A stretch of DNA of 42,243 bases, taken from contig CAIXQV010000770.1 of the NCBI GenBank assembly GCA_903921605.1, forward strand, positions 1-42,243, given 5' to 3'. Of the stretch, positions 26,622 through 36,254 are shown one piece after another. This stretch comes from an uncultured Planctomycetaceae bacterium. Its GTDB lineage: Bacteria > Planctomycetota > Planctomycetia > Planctomycetales > Planctomycetaceae. How positions within the stretch are numbered: position 1 is the stretch's first letter; each line of letters opens with the position of its first letter. The notes beneath the pieces were generated by a model. The model made no database searches and had not been told where the DNA came from. It saw nothing but the letters and a program-made list of their open reading frames with translations. Both the position numbers and the translations under genes were made by a program.

Positions 26622-26995
26622 CAGCCTGCAAGGCACAAATGTCTGATCCGACATTTGACGATCATGACTAACCGAGCTGCCATTGCACTCAAGGCCGTAC
26701 AGCAAATATCCTGAACCCATGCCGCTCATGTTGACGGAGGACGATAACCTTCGTCCAATCACGATAAGGGCGAACTCTGCAACAATGCGTTTTATGGCAT
26801 GAATCTGTTAGCCTGCCAGAGGCTGATAAACCGCCAGGGGCAGCATAAATCGATCAGTGTCCTGCATAACTAAAGCTGCTTGATGCGTGTTCGGAGCAAA
26901 GTTGACGATAGAAGCGTAGGCGACGACTTTATAGACCGGCCACGAGGCCAACCTGCTCAGGGTCAAGAGACCTTCAGCAGGAATGAAAATGGGAA
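26622..26995. other. Gap of about 370 bases between ceramidase-like and M20 peptidase genes
   Basis: There is no recognisable gene. A hairpin at 26636-26657 (8-bp perfect stem, 6-base loop) sits 15 bases after the upstream stop without a T-run and may mark the transcript end. The remainder shows nothing I can assign. Confidence 0.5.
26636..26657 (+). terminator. Weak terminator-like hairpin
   Basis: CAAATGTC at 26636-26643 pairs with GACATTTG at 26650-26657. It lies right after a stop codon. The missing T-run makes intrinsic termination uncertain. Confidence 0.4.
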
Positions 26996-28174
26996 ATGAA
27001 CGTGATTCGAGTGAACGAGGACAAAGCCATCCGACGTGTGATGGATCTTATTTCAATTTCGGGTGGCAGTTGTCAGGAACAGGATGTCTCCGCGTGGATC
27101 CAGAAAGCTCTGACAGATGCAGGGATTCCGGAAAACGCCATTTCGATCGATAATGCCCACAAAAAGAGTCCCGCTGGCGGCACAACAGGCAATCTGATTA
27201 TCAAACTGAAGGGCACAATCAAGGGGCCACGACGACTGTTGATGGCTCATATGGACACCGTGCCAATTTGTGCGGGATGTCAACCAGTTCGAGAAGGTGA
27301 CTGGATTCGTCCGAAGTCCAAAGAGACTGCACTAGGCGGTGATAACCGAGCCGGTTGTGCCGTGGTGTTAACAGCTATCCTCGAAGCCATCAGTCAGGGA
27401 CTCGATTATCCGCCGTTGACACTGTTGTTCACAGTTCAGGAAGAAATCGGACTCCGTGGAGCTCGTTTTTTGAATCCCGGAAAACTCGGCAAGCCAGAAC
27501 TCTGTTTTAACTGGGACGGGCGAGATCCCAACAGCCTGATCACGGGGGCCGTCGGAGCAAACAACCTGTCGATCCGCATCGACGGAATCGCCAGTCACGC
27601 CGGCGCGCATCCACAGGATGGAGTGAATGCGGCCGTGATTGCGTCAATCGCAATCGCTCAACTCCAGAAGACCGGTTGGCACGGACTAGTTCGGAAGGGT
27701 AAGCAGCGTGGCTCAAGCAACCTCGGCGTCATCACCGGAGGAGATGCCACGAATGTCGTAATGCCTTTGGTGACTTTGCAGGCAGAAGCCCGAAGTCATG
27801 ACAGCAAGTTTCGTCAGCAGATTGTTGCCGCGTGGAGAGATGCCTTTGAGACAGCGACGGACAGCGTCACAAATGCCGGCGGACAATATGGTTCACTAAA
27901 GTTCGTTGAGGACATTCGTTACGAAGCGTTTCGAATTGACGATAGCAGCCCATGTGTTCTTGCTGCAAAGGCAGCATCGGAAGCCGTTGGACTCCGCCCC
28001 ATTGCCCAGATCTGTGATGGTGGATTGGATGCAAACTGGATGGCTCTGCATGGTTACCCGGCGGTGACGATGGGTTGCGGTCAGCACGAGATTCACACTG
28101 TCAAAGAACGCCTGAATGTTCCCGAGTATCTGGCAGCATGCAAAGTAGGCTTGGCTCTGGCGACAGGAATGTAA
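26996..28174 (+). CDS. M20-family metallopeptidase, peptidase T-like
   Basis: This 392-residue cytoplasmic two-zinc exopeptidase has ligands HMDT (about 85), GGDNRAG (about 114), the EEIG catalytic pair (about 149), an Asp in NWDG and a His in CGQHEIHT near the C-terminus. The dimerisation lid (about 185-295) is inserted between them, with a SHAGAHP loop. The order and length match PepT-like tripeptidases of the M20B group. There is no signal peptide. AGGAA at 26979-26983 may serve as ribosome site. The next gene, a deacetylase, follows after 87 bases on the same strand. Confidence 0.9.
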   Translation: MNVIRVNEDKAIRRVMDLISISGGSCQEQDVSAWIQKALTDAGIPENAISIDNAHKKSPAGGTTGNLIIKLKGTIKGPRRLLMAHMDTVPICAGCQPVREGDWIRPKSKETALGGDNRAGCAVVLTAILEAISQGLDYPPLTLLFTVQEEIGLRGARFLNPGKLGKPELCFNWDGRDPNSLITGAVGANNLSIRIDGIASHAGAHPQDGVNAAVIASIAIAQLQKTGWHGLVRKGKQRGSSNLGVITGGDATNVVMPLVTLQAEARSHDSKFRQQIVAAWRDAFETATDSVTNAGGQYGSLKFVEDIRYEAFRIDDSSPCVLAAKAASEAVGLRPIAQICDGGLDANWMALHGYPAVTMGCGQHEIHTVKERLNVPEYLAACKVGLALATGM

Positions 28175-28261
28175 GCCGACCTGCTCAATCGATCGTGAAT
28201 CGACTGAGGAGCTGCACCAATCAAATGGGTTCACGCGCAACTTCTGTTGAAAGTTCCTGAC

Positions 28262-29107
28262 ATGCGACTGGCACTGCTGGGCTGGCTGTTACTCTCCGGA
28301 ATCATCGTTGCGGATGAAAAGCCGCCTCAGCCTGCCGTTCGAAAGCCAATTCCGGATCGGTTGGTGGTGCTGACGTTTGACGATTCGTCAAAATCACACT
28401 TCACCGTTGCTCGACCGTTACTTGAAGAATATGGCTTTGGAGCGACGTTCTTTATCACCGAAGGATTTGACTTCAAAGAGAACAAACGCGACTACATGAC
28501 CTGGGATGAAATCCGTCAATTGCATGAAGAGGGATTCGAGATAGGAAATCACACGCGAGACCATCTCGGGATTACAGACAAAACTGTAGATCGCCTTTCG
28601 GAACAACTCGATGGGATCGCTTCGCAATGCAAGGCCAACGGAATTCCATCTCCCACAACATTTGCGTGGCCAGGAAATGCTTCAACACCGGCTGCTTTTG
28701 CGATTCTGCAGCAACACGGAATTCAGTTCGCTCGTCGTGGCGGAGCGCCAGAGTATCCGTATGAAGAGGGACGAGGATTTGCGTTTGAGCCCGGCAGCGA
28801 TCACCCACTGCTGTTGCCTTCCGCTGGCGACGCTCGCCCCAAATGGGCCATTCAGGATTTAATCCAAGCCGCTGAACAAGCTCGCGACGGTCGAATCGCC
28901 ATTCTACAATTCCACGGCGTTCCAGATACGGCCCATGATTGGGTTAGTAGTAGCCAACAGAACTTTGAGGCTTACCTGAAGTACCTTCATCTCGAAAAAT
29001 ACACGGTTATCGCGTTGAGAGACCTTCAGGACTACGTCGATCCCAAGGTTGCTCCGACAGATCCGAACGCCATCATCGACGCCAGAAAAGCAAAGCTGAA
29101 GAACTGA
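28262..29107 (+). CDS. Secreted polysaccharide deacetylase (NodB fold)
   Basis: This 281-residue exported carbohydrate esterase 4 homologue has a signal peptide (RLALLGWLLLSGIIVA) if started at ATG 28262; an in-frame TTG at 28247 is less likely. NodB motif 1 is LTFDD (about 40), motif 2 is the zinc-binding NHTRDH (about 97), motif 3 is FAWPGN, and a later ILQFHGV contributes the catalytic His. Such enzymes remove N- or O-acetyl groups from peptidoglycan or polysaccharides. The substrate is unknown. Confidence 0.88.
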   Translation: MRLALLGWLLLSGIIVADEKPPQPAVRKPIPDRLVVLTFDDSSKSHFTVARPLLEEYGFGATFFITEGFDFKENKRDYMTWDEIRQLHEEGFEIGNHTRDHLGITDKTVDRLSEQLDGIASQCKANGIPSPTTFAWPGNASTPAAFAILQQHGIQFARRGGAPEYPYEEGRGFAFEPGSDHPLLLPSAGDARPKWAIQDLIQAAEQARDGRIAILQFHGVPDTAHDWVSSSQQNFEAYLKYLHLEKYTVIALRDLQDYVDPKVAPTDPNAIIDARKAKLKN

Positions 29108-29147
29108 GTCCCGTTCATCGCTCCGAGCATGTTTTAACGCGTCTACG

Positions 29148-29178
29148 AAAACGGCTCATCGCAGTTGCGACGAGCCGT
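29148..29178 (-). terminator. Terminator of purL, between convergent genes
   Basis: The stem 29151-29162 with 29167-29178 has one non-Watson-Crick position (a possible G-U pair) and a 4-base loop. On the minus strand it is followed by TTTTCG, about 27 bases after the purL stop. It may also stop transcripts from the deacetylase gene on the plus strand. Confidence 0.75.
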
Positions 29179-29204
29179 ATTCATGTCGTAATCTCAAAGC
29201 ACCT

Positions 29205-32114
29205 TTACGCCAGTGGCTTCTGCCAACAGGCTTTCAGATCTTTCAGGCCAGCTCGCACAAGCTGGCGCCCAGAAGAGGTGATGATCAGCTCTTCGCCAGT
29301 TGATGTCGCCCCAAGTTTCTCAAGAGTCACATCGGCGAGCAACTTGTTGAATGCTTCTTCTGAAGAAGCCGAGACCTCGACAAGAAATCGCGTGTTACTC
29401 TCAGAAAAGAGCGAAACAAACGAACCAGCTTTCAATTCGATCTTTACTCCCACTCCGCCAGAAAATGCCATCTCGGCCGCGGCTACCGCGAGGCCGCCTT
29501 CACTGAGGTCATGGCAGGAAAGAATCAGGCCCCGTTCGATCGCCTGATGCAGTGCCCGGAAGGTCCTCGGAGCCACTTCTTTGTCAACAGTCGGCACTTT
29601 GCCACCGCTGAGGCCATTGACAAGGTTGTAGTGGCTTCCGCCCATCTCGTCTTTGGTTTCACCAATCAGGTACAGCAGATTGCCGGGACCTTTGAGATCC
29701 ATCGTGACACAGGTTTCAACATCGTCGACCTGACCAAGAGCCGTAATCAGCAACGTGGAAGGAATCGCAACCGTACGACGAGTTCCACTTCCATCTTCAT
29801 AGCTGAACTCGTTATTCAGGCTGTCTTTTCCACTGACAAACGGTGTGCCGTAGGCCACTGCAATGTCCTGACAGCCGACAGCCGCACGAACAAGCGTGCC
29901 AAGAGTTTCAGGGCGTTCTGTATTGCCCCAGCAGAAGTTGTCGAGGATCGCAATACGATCCGGATTCGCACCGACGGCGACGCAATTTCGAACGGCTTCG
30001 TCGATCGCCGAAGCCGCCATCCAATAGGGATCCTGATCTCCGAAGTGCGGGTTAATTCCGCAGGAGACTACGAGACCTCGCTTCGAATTCAGATCGGGCC
30101 GAACAACAGCCGCGTCCGATGGTCCATCGTTATGGATTCCGACCAGTGGCTTAATCACGCTGCCAGCCTGAACCTCATGGTCGTACTGGCGAATGATCCA
30201 CTCTTTGCTGGCGACGTTCAACGAGCCCAGAACCTTCTTCAGGTCATCCGTGTAATCCGATTTGCTTAAGTCATCTCCCGAAGTGAGATGAGTGTGCTTA
30301 ATATCGTAAACGGCTTCTCGAATGACCGGCGGGCGACCGTCATGCAGGAAGTGCATACTGACTTCGCCAACTTTCGTGTCACCATACTTTAGAACCAGTT
30401 GCTTCGTATCTGTGAATTGACCAATCGCGGTCGCTTCCACACCCTCCGATGCACACAAATCCCGGAACTGCTCCCAGTTTGCAGGAGGCACCGAAAGGAC
30501 CATTCGTTCCTGAGCTTCCGAAATCCAGATCTCTGTGTAAGACAATCCGGAATACTTCAATGGTGCCTTATCCAGCCAGACTTCGGCTCCTGTGTCTTCT
30601 CCCATTTCGCCGACGGCACTACTGAAGCCACCAGCTCCGCAGTCGGTGATGGCCGAATACAGACTCAGATCGCGAGCCGCCAGAATGACATCAGCGACCA
30701 TCTTTTCGGTCACTGGATTGCCGATCTGAACAGCTCCACCACTGATATGTTCGCTCTCTTCGGTCAATTCAACGGACGAGAACGTGGCCCCGTGGATGCC
30801 ATCTCGGCCTGTTCGTCCACCGACGGACACGATCAAATCACCGGGGCTGACTTTTTTGTCGCACTTGTCGACAGGAATCATCGCCACATTACCGCAATAC
30901 ACCAGAGGATTACCCAGATAGCGGTCGTCAAAACAAACGGCTCCATTGACCGTTGGAATCCCCATCCTGTTTCCGTAGTCTCGAACTCCGGAGACGACGC
31001 CCTGCATCACAGCCTGAGGATGCAGAACCCCCGGAGGAAGCTGATCGGCCGGGTAGTCTGGTCGCGCGAAACAGAAAACGTCAGTGCTGCAGACCGGGCG
31101 AGCCCCAAGGCCGGTTCCCAGCGGATCGCGGATTACTCCGCCAAGTCCTGTGTTCGCTCCACCGTAAGGTTCAATCGCAGACGGATGATTATGAGTTTCG
31201 ACCTTAATACAGACGTTTTGTCGATCATCAAACTTAACTATCCCGGCGTTGTCTTTAAAGACGCTGACGCACCAGTCGTCTTTACCGAGCGATTCACGAA
31301 TCTGCACCGTCGCAGCGAAAATTGTTTCTTTCAACATGCTGTTAAAGTGAATGTCGCGGACGATTCGTCCTTCCGATGATTCCACATAATGGATTCGACC
31401 ACCGAGCGTCTTGTGTGAACAATGCTCGCTCCACGTCTGCGCGACAGTTTCCAGTTCGATGTCCGTCGGATCGCGTTGCAACGATCGGAAGTGATCCTGA
31501 ACTGTCTTCATCTCTGCGATGCTAAGATAAAGCTGCCCCTTCTTGCTGAGAACCATCAGATCATCGTCGTTCATGTCTCGAATCGGAACGGTCGTCAGCT
31601 TAAGCGTGTATTCGCTTCCCAACGATAAGTCTCTGATTTGCAGAGGCCCCTTGACGACATACTCGATGGCATCATTCGAAAGCACCTTCTTCGTCAGTTG
31701 AGTCAGCTTCGCAGCATCAAGATTACCCGTGATCCAGTAACGTCGACAGGTTGCGACGTTCGTGACGTTCAAGTTCAGCCGCACTAATGCTCGCACCGCA
31801 TTTTCTGCGACGCTGTCAGTCACGCCCGGGTGCAACAGAACGTTCAGCAAAATCTGAGACGGTGAATTCGAGATGTCTTCGGGCGACGCGGGCAATTGAC
31901 GAACATGAAACTGCTCGGTCACGGAATCAACCAGCAACTGATCAGCCGCACGTTTGATATCGTCCTGAGTCAGTTCGCCCTGGATCAGAAAAGTGCGGGC
32001 CGAGATGACCGATTTCAGGCCAGCAATCCCCTGGCTCCTGGCACTCGCTAAAACTCGCTGACCTTCGTAGTCTTTTTCGCTGCCGATTGGCAGAATTTCC
32101 ACTTCCCAAAGCAT
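29205..32114 (-). CDS. purL: Phosphoribosylformylglycinamidine synthase with PurS-like N-terminal domains
   Basis: This 969-residue enzyme performs the fourth step of purine synthesis, the ATP-dependent amidation of FGAR. The PurL core has the WSEHCSHK motif (about 235), the [16 protein letters not shown] loop, the second ATP-grasp-like half with [10 protein letters not shown], and SGKDSLNNE. This core matches the small-type PurL (about 740 residues). The first 160 residues form two consecutive PurS-like units (1-75 and about 88-160). In Bacillus PurS is a separate dimeric protein, so this looks like a built-in PurS pair. No glutaminase domain (PurQ) is present, so ammonia is presumably supplied by a separate purQ elsewhere. 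Confidence 0.93.
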   Translation of the reverse strand: MLWEVEILPIGSEKDYEGQRVLASARSQGIAGLKSVISARTFLIQGELTQDDIKRAADQLLVDSVTEQFHVRQLPASPEDISNSPSQILLNVLLHPGVTDSVAENAVRALVRLNLNVTNVATCRRYWITGNLDAAKLTQLTKKVLSNDAIEYVVKGPLQIRDLSLGSEYTLKLTTVPIRDMNDDDLMVLSKKGQLYLSIAEMKTVQDHFRSLQRDPTDIELETVAQTWSEHCSHKTLGGRIHYVESSEGRIVRDIHFNSMLKETIFAATVQIRESLGKDDWCVSVFKDNAGIVKFDDRQNVCIKVETHNHPSAIEPYGGANTGLGGVIRDPLGTGLGARPVCSTDVFCFARPDYPADQLPPGVLHPQAVMQGVVSGVRDYGNRMGIPTVNGAVCFDDRYLGNPLVYCGNVAMIPVDKCDKKVSPGDLIVSVGGRTGRDGIHGATFSSVELTEESEHISGGAVQIGNPVTEKMVADVILAARDLSLYSAITDCGAGGFSSAVGEMGEDTGAEVWLDKAPLKYSGLSYTEIWISEAQERMVLSVPPANWEQFRDLCASEGVEATAIGQFTDTKQLVLKYGDTKVGEVSMHFLHDGRPPVIREAVYDIKHTHLTSGDDLSKSDYTDDLKKVLGSLNVASKEWIIRQYDHEVQAGSVIKPLVGIHNDGPSDAAVVRPDLNSKRGLVVSCGINPHFGDQDPYWMAASAIDEAVRNCVAVGANPDRIAILDNFCWGNTERPETLGTLVRAAVGCQDIAVAYGTPFVSGKDSLNNEFSYEDGSGTRRTVAIPSTLLITALGQVDDVETCVTMDLKGPGNLLYLIGETKDEMGGSHYNLVNGLSGGKVPTVDKEVAPRTFRALHQAIERGLILSCHDLSEGGLAVAAAEMAFSGGVGVKIELKAGSFVSLFSESNTRFLVEVSASSEEAFNKLLADVTLEKLGATSTGEELIITSSGRQLVRAGLKDLKACWQKPLA

Positions 32115-32630
32115 GATTGGTTGAGATCCGTGAGAGGAGACTGAGTGCCGACCGGCAGAACAACAGGAATCGCACTTATTTGCCGGGTGGGCAAATAAAC
32201 GTTGAATTTCCCTGAAAACGGCCAGCCTGAAGAGGGTACCGGGAAACCTTGTACTGCTCAGGAATCAAAGTTCCCGCCGGTGCCAAAGTAATTTTGTGGA
32301 CGAAGTATTTCACGGCAGGAACGTGAGTACAAGAAACGGAGCAGGGGGATTCTCAGGAAGCGGGATTCCGTCGAGGCGTCGGGTTGATGCGGGAAAACCA
32401 AGCAATCGACCAAGGAGGTCATAGCCTTAATTGACGGCGTCGGTACACTGTGGAGCGAAAATGAGCGATTATTCAGCTCCCGAACCGAGCGGCTGCATAA
32501 GACCGCACGATCGCTCAAGTTGTCCGTATTCAGTCGCCCGGGCTGGTAATGCGTGCAACCGGTTGAGCAACCCAATCAGCTTTTTTGCTCGCACTGCGAG
32601 TCTTTGAACCACCAGGAACTAATCAGACCA
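32115..32630. other. Divergent promoter region of about 515 bases between purL and rimO
   Basis: No gene is recognisable; a 105-codon minus-strand frame has no protein character. It contains the hairpin at 32176-32198 near purL and a CAACCGGTTG palindrome at about 32556-32565, and should hold the promoters of both divergent genes. I cannot name a purine operator or riboswitch in it. Confidence 0.5.
32176..32198 (-). promoter_or_regulatory. Hairpin in the purL leader
   Basis: A perfect 9-bp stem (32176-32184 with 32190-32198) around a GGGTG loop lies about 60 bases upstream of the purL start. Its position could allow leader control of purL. No T-run or known riboswitch core is visible. Confidence 0.45.
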
Positions 32631-34070
32631 ATGGCCTCTCTCCCGATTATTGACCTATCTGCTCCGTCATCTCCAGCCAGCTCGTCAGAGCCTCTCGATC
32701 CACGCCAGACAAAGGGAACCTATGCCTTCGTCAGCCTGGGCTGCCCCAAGAATCTCGTCGATAGCGAGAAGATGTTGGGGTCATTGTCTCTAGATGGTTA
32801 TTCACTCGTTTCTGAGCCGGAAGGTGCTGATTTCGTCATCGTTAACACCTGCGGCTTCATTGAAAGCTCACGAGCAGAATCCCGCTCCGTCATTCAGGAA
32901 ATGCTGGACCTGAAGAAAGCTGGCAAAACCAAGGGCGTCATCGTCGCGGGTTGCCTTCCCCAGCGACTTGAAGCCGACGGCGGACTGCTAAAGCAGATGC
33001 CGGACATTGATCATGTTGTGGGCGTTTTTGGACGAGATGAGATTACTAAGGTTGCCGATCGACTTGTCGGAGGTGCTCGAGAACAACGTGAATTGTTCCG
33101 CCCGGCCCCAATCAAGGCGATGAACGATCAGTCCCGCCTGCGAATCACTCCAGACCACTACGCTTACCTGAAGATTTCGGAAGGCTGTGATCGCACTTGT
33201 ACGTTCTGTTCAATTCCGTCAATGCGCGGTAAGCACGTCACTAAGCCTATCGAGATGATTCTTGATGAAGCCCGTGAATTGTCCGACGATGGAGTACGAG
33301 AACTGATCCTGGTTGCTCAGGACACCACTTATTACGGAATGGATCTCTACGGCAAGGTTCAGCTGGCAGAGCTGCTGCGACAACTGCAGAAGGTCGAAGG
33401 CATCGACTGGATTCGCCTGATGTACCTGTATCCGATTAACTTCTCTGATGAGTTGATCGACGTAATCGCCGACTCACGCAATATCCTGCCGTACCTTGAT
33501 ATGCCTCTGCAGCACATCAATTCCAATGTGCTGAAACGAATGCAGCGCCGCGTGAATAGTGAACAGACCCGAGAACTCGTCCAGAAGCTTCGTGAACGGA
33601 TTCCAAACGTAGTCCTGCGGACGACGTTCATTGCTGGGTTCCCGGGAGAAACCGACGAGCAATTCGAAGAGTTGAAGCAGTTTGTTAAAGAGACTCGGTT
33701 TGAGCGTATGGGAGTTTTCACATACTCGCTCGAACCTGGAACGCCTGCTGTCAAACTCGAAGGCCATTTGCCTGAAGAAGTCAAAGAAGCCCGGCGCGAC
33801 GCCTTGATGGAATTGCAGCAGGAGATCGCCTTCGAGCATGCCGACAGAATGATTGGCTACGAACTGGATGTCATCATCGACGAAGAAGTTGGTGACGGAG
33901 TCTATGTTGGCCGTACCTTTGCCGACGCCCCGGAGATCGACTCTAACGTGATTGTGACCGGTTCTGAACTCCAGATCGGGGACATGGTGCCCGTTGAAAT
34001 CATGGAGCGTCAGGATTACGACCTCGTCGGCATGGTGTCCATGATTGATGATGAGGGCGAGGAAGAGTAA
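32631..34070 (+). CDS. rimO: Ribosomal protein S12 methylthiotransferase RimO
   Basis: This 479-residue radical SAM enzyme adds a methylthio group to an Asp of ribosomal protein S12. The N-terminal UPF0004 domain carries the auxiliary cluster cysteines in LGCPKNLVDSE, VNTCGF and VAGCLPQR. The central radical SAM motif is CDRTCTFC (canonical CX3CX2C). A C-terminal TRAM domain ends in EIMERQDYDLVG. The distinctive LGCPKN start separates RimO from MiaB. ATG 32631 is chosen because it begins a plausible short leader before the conserved KGTYAFVSLGCPKN; a GTG at 32553 would extend it by 26 residues. An acidic tail closes the protein. Confidence 0.95.
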   Translation: MASLPIIDLSAPSSPASSSEPLDPRQTKGTYAFVSLGCPKNLVDSEKMLGSLSLDGYSLVSEPEGADFVIVNTCGFIESSRAESRSVIQEMLDLKKAGKTKGVIVAGCLPQRLEADGGLLKQMPDIDHVVGVFGRDEITKVADRLVGGAREQRELFRPAPIKAMNDQSRLRITPDHYAYLKISEGCDRTCTFCSIPSMRGKHVTKPIEMILDEARELSDDGVRELILVAQDTTYYGMDLYGKVQLAELLRQLQKVEGIDWIRLMYLYPINFSDELIDVIADSRNILPYLDMPLQHINSNVLKRMQRRVNSEQTRELVQKLRERIPNVVLRTTFIAGFPGETDEQFEELKQFVKETRFERMGVFTYSLEPGTPAVKLEGHLPEEVKEARRDALMELQQEIAFEHADRMIGYELDVIIDEEVGDGVYVGRTFADAPEIDSNVIVTGSELQIGDMVPVEIMERQDYDLVGMVSMIDDEGEEE

Positions 34071-34237
34071 TCTGCTTGCGAGGCGGCTGTAACACAGGAA
34101 TGTCGATGGCGGACAAAGGTCCAACGACAGGTGTCAGCAATGACCATGTTCGGCGGGACTTACCAACCGATCATGATGTCCGTTCACCGCCCGTTGGATT
34201 CAACTTCCTCTGACCGCAGGTTGGTACGCAGTTTTAT

Positions 34238-34870
34238 ATGTCATCACCGGAAACGACACCTCGCACCGAAGCAGAATCGGAGCCGAAACGCGGAGCGGTC
34301 ATTGGGCGTGAATCGCTCAATATGCCAAACTTCGTAACGGCAACGCGGCTGCTTTTGTCGATTGTCCTTTTTTCGATGATCACCACCGGCGGCTGGTGGA
34401 TTTCCTCCGCCGCTCTATTTGTCTTCGCCGCATCGACCGACGCGCTCGATGGCTACTTGGCTCGCAAGTACAAACAAATCACTGTCCTGGGACGCATTCT
34501 CGATCCGTTCGTTGACAAGGTGATTGTTTGCGGCACGTTCGTTTTTCTTCTCGAGAAACAGGATGCGCCTGGATCCGGTGTCAACGCATGGATGGTCATC
34601 CTTATCATCGGACGTGAGATGTTTGTCTCCAGCCTCCGCGGAATTCTGGAGAAAGAAGGCAAGGATTTCTCAGCTAGCCTTTCAGGCAAACTCAAGATGT
34701 CTGTCCAGTGTGTCGCAGTAACAGCCAGCCTTCTCTCGCTCTCCACAGATCTCCCGTGGCCATGGCTACCAACAGTCAGAGACGTGCTGCTCTGGATCGC
34801 CGTCGCGATCACAGTCTGGAGCGGATTTGTTTATCTGCTGCGTGGATTCTCTCTGCTGCGTCAGGGATAG
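34238..34870 (+). CDS. pgsA: CDP-diacylglycerol-glycerol-3-phosphate 3-phosphatidyltransferase
   Basis: This 210-residue integral membrane enzyme makes phosphatidylglycerol phosphate, the first committed step to phosphatidylglycerol and cardiolipin. The CDP-alcohol phosphotransferase signature (D-G-x2-A-R-x8-G-x3-D-x3-D) is complete at about residues 68-95 (DALDGYLAR, then GRILDPFVDK). About five hydrophobic segments are visible. ATG 34238 gives a 28-residue polar leader; ATG 34322 (MPNFVTATR) would start at the usual family N-terminus and is a real alternative. It lies 167 bases after rimO on the same strand. Confidence 0.92.
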   Translation: MSSPETTPRTEAESEPKRGAVIGRESLNMPNFVTATRLLLSIVLFSMITTGGWWISSAALFVFAASTDALDGYLARKYKQITVLGRILDPFVDKVIVCGTFVFLLEKQDAPGSGVNAWMVILIIGREMFVSSLRGILEKEGKDFSASLSGKLKMSVQCVAVTASLLSLSTDLPWPWLPTVRDVLLWIAVAITVWSGFVYLLRGFSLLRQG

Positions 34871-35297
34871 TTCCTCAATTGTTCCGTAACGCGAGCCTGA
34901 TGCAAGGCACGGTCGTTAAGGACAATACGGTATTGAACGACTGGAAGCCCAAGGCTTCGCTCGACTACGGGTTTTCCCTGGCGGAGAACCATCATGACCG
35001 GAGTGTTTGCATCCTCCTTGCAGTAAGGCGCGTTCCCCAGGGGAATTTCACGCAAGTGAGGGCAGTGATCCTCAGATCACAGGACCTGACTTCGCCACAC
35101 GGCGGATCTACCTGGAAACTCCCACGGGAACTGCCCGCATCACGGGTTATAGAGGTACTTACTCAGGTTGGAGTTGATAAACACCGGTTCGTCAACCCGA
35201 ATAAAATCTCTGACTCAAGTCCATAAAACTCACTCAGACTCGGCAAAGTTCAAAAGTCTGAGCTTACGGCACACAGAAGAAAATTGGAGACGCAGCG
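34871..35297. other. Hairpin-rich gap of about 430 bases between pgsA and the LuxR-type gene
   Basis: Frames on both strands here lack protein character. Three short perfect stem-loops occur within 140 bases: 34944-34949 with 34953-34958 (loop CAA), 35033-35038 with 35040-35045, and 35065-35070 with 35075-35080 (loop CTCA). This density suggests a structured RNA or a long structured leader. It matches no class I can name. Confidence 0.4.
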
Positions 35298-35672
35298 ATG
35301 ATCCAGTCAGTTGCACCATCAATGACATCAGGTTCATTTTCAGCACCGATTTCCGACGAAGTCGCCTTCCGAACATGGATGTCACGACGTGACGCAGCAA
35401 GGCAGCAGATCCGACGCCTGTCACGTCGAGAACTTCAAGTAGTGCAGCTCGTCTCCAATGGACTTGCAAACAAGAGCATTGCTCAGGAGCTTCAGATCAG
35501 CGTTAAGACCATTGAGAAACATCGCGCAAACGCGGCTCGCAAACTCGGAGTAAACAGCACGGCGGAGATGGTTCGCATCTCCGTTCTTGCAGACCAGGAG
35601 CTTCAGGAACGAAATCGATTCGCTAATCAGACTTACTTCGAGCCTGTAGAGTCATTGATCTCTAAAAACTAA
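35298..35672 (+). CDS. LuxR/NarL-type helix-turn-helix protein without receiver domain
   Basis: This 124-residue cytoplasmic DNA-binding protein has a FixJ/NarL-type HTH at about residues 40-97: the LSRRELQVVQLVSNGLANK start, the recognition helix in SVKTIEKHRANAARKLG, and a following STAEMVRI helix. The N-terminal 35 residues are too short for a phospho-receiver, so it may act alone, as an orphan regulator or as a partner of another protein. GGAG at 35286-35289 precedes the start by eight bases. The long structured leader may control its translation. Confidence 0.88.
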   Translation: MIQSVAPSMTSGSFSAPISDEVAFRTWMSRRDAARQQIRRLSRRELQVVQLVSNGLANKSIAQELQISVKTIEKHRANAARKLGVNSTAEMVRISVLADQELQERNRFANQTYFEPVESLISKN

Positions 35673-36254
35673 TTTCGATATTGATGCGAAGCATTACCTG
35701 CGGATTGATGGAACAGAAACTGCAAATGCGGCCCGGAGCGTCTCTGTACCTCCAACCGGCCCCCTGATGGCTGGATTCTCCACCGCAAATCCCGTCCTTG
35801 GAAACGGACCTGTGGAGAGGACTCTCAATCGGTCTGGCCCTTCGAAGACCAGTTGACCTTGACTCCACGCCCCTTCGACGGCGGCACTATCCTTGAAACA
35901 ACATTGGGCCGAAGCTGGAAATCAGCCCATCCGATCAAAGAATCCTGAGCAGGCGCTTCATGGCTTTCAAGGGGTAGAGTTAATCCATCCCCCAGTCGAA
36001 TATGCCCCAACAGCCTGACTCTGGAGGCCGAATCATGGTTTGGACCTGAGCATCAAACCTTGAGAGGTGCTGCGCAATTGCTTTCCCGAAGACAGGCGGA
36101 ACCAACGATTTCCTGCCGTTGACTAGCCAGTATCCACCCTGACTGTACACTCTGTTTGCTCAGGTTTCGCCGAGCCCCAAAATCCTGCGACAACGGGTCA
36201 TTTTGGCGATTAGAGGTTTCGTGTCATCGCGATTGGCTTCCAAGTAGTTCATCC
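35673..36254. other. Gap of about 580 bases between the LuxR-type and PP2C genes
   Basis: Only short frames of no recognisable character occur. A nested stem-loop at 35778-35819 is the main structure. A TTGACT at 36119-36124 resembles a -35 box, but no properly spaced -10 follows. It may contain decayed coding sequence, but I cannot show that. Confidence 0.5.
35778..35819. terminator. Nested stem-loop downstream of the LuxR-type gene
   Basis: A 7-bp perfect outer stem (35778-35784 with 35813-35819) encloses an inner CCGT/ACGG stem (35793-35796 with 35805-35808). It lies about 105 bases after the stop codon, with no T-run. It could be a terminator or part of a small RNA. Confidence 0.35.

Noticed and set aside
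29511..30269. Plus-strand open frame of 252 codons
   Set aside because: Antisense to purL, no recognisable protein character.
30399..31379. Plus-strand open frame of 326 codons
   Set aside because: It lies wholly within purL on the opposite strand. The purL frame carries the conserved motifs, while this one is rich in irregular Arg/Ser/His runs.
34861..35055. Minus-strand frame of 64 codons in the gap after pgsA
   Set aside because: It overlaps the pgsA end and a hairpin-rich stretch. An AAGGAGG occurs inside the frame but is not well placed before a start. Not enough to call a gene.
35186..35200. GGTTCGTCAACCC resembling a tRNA T-arm
   Set aside because: No acceptor or anticodon stem can be built around it. 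No tRNA gene was found in the window.
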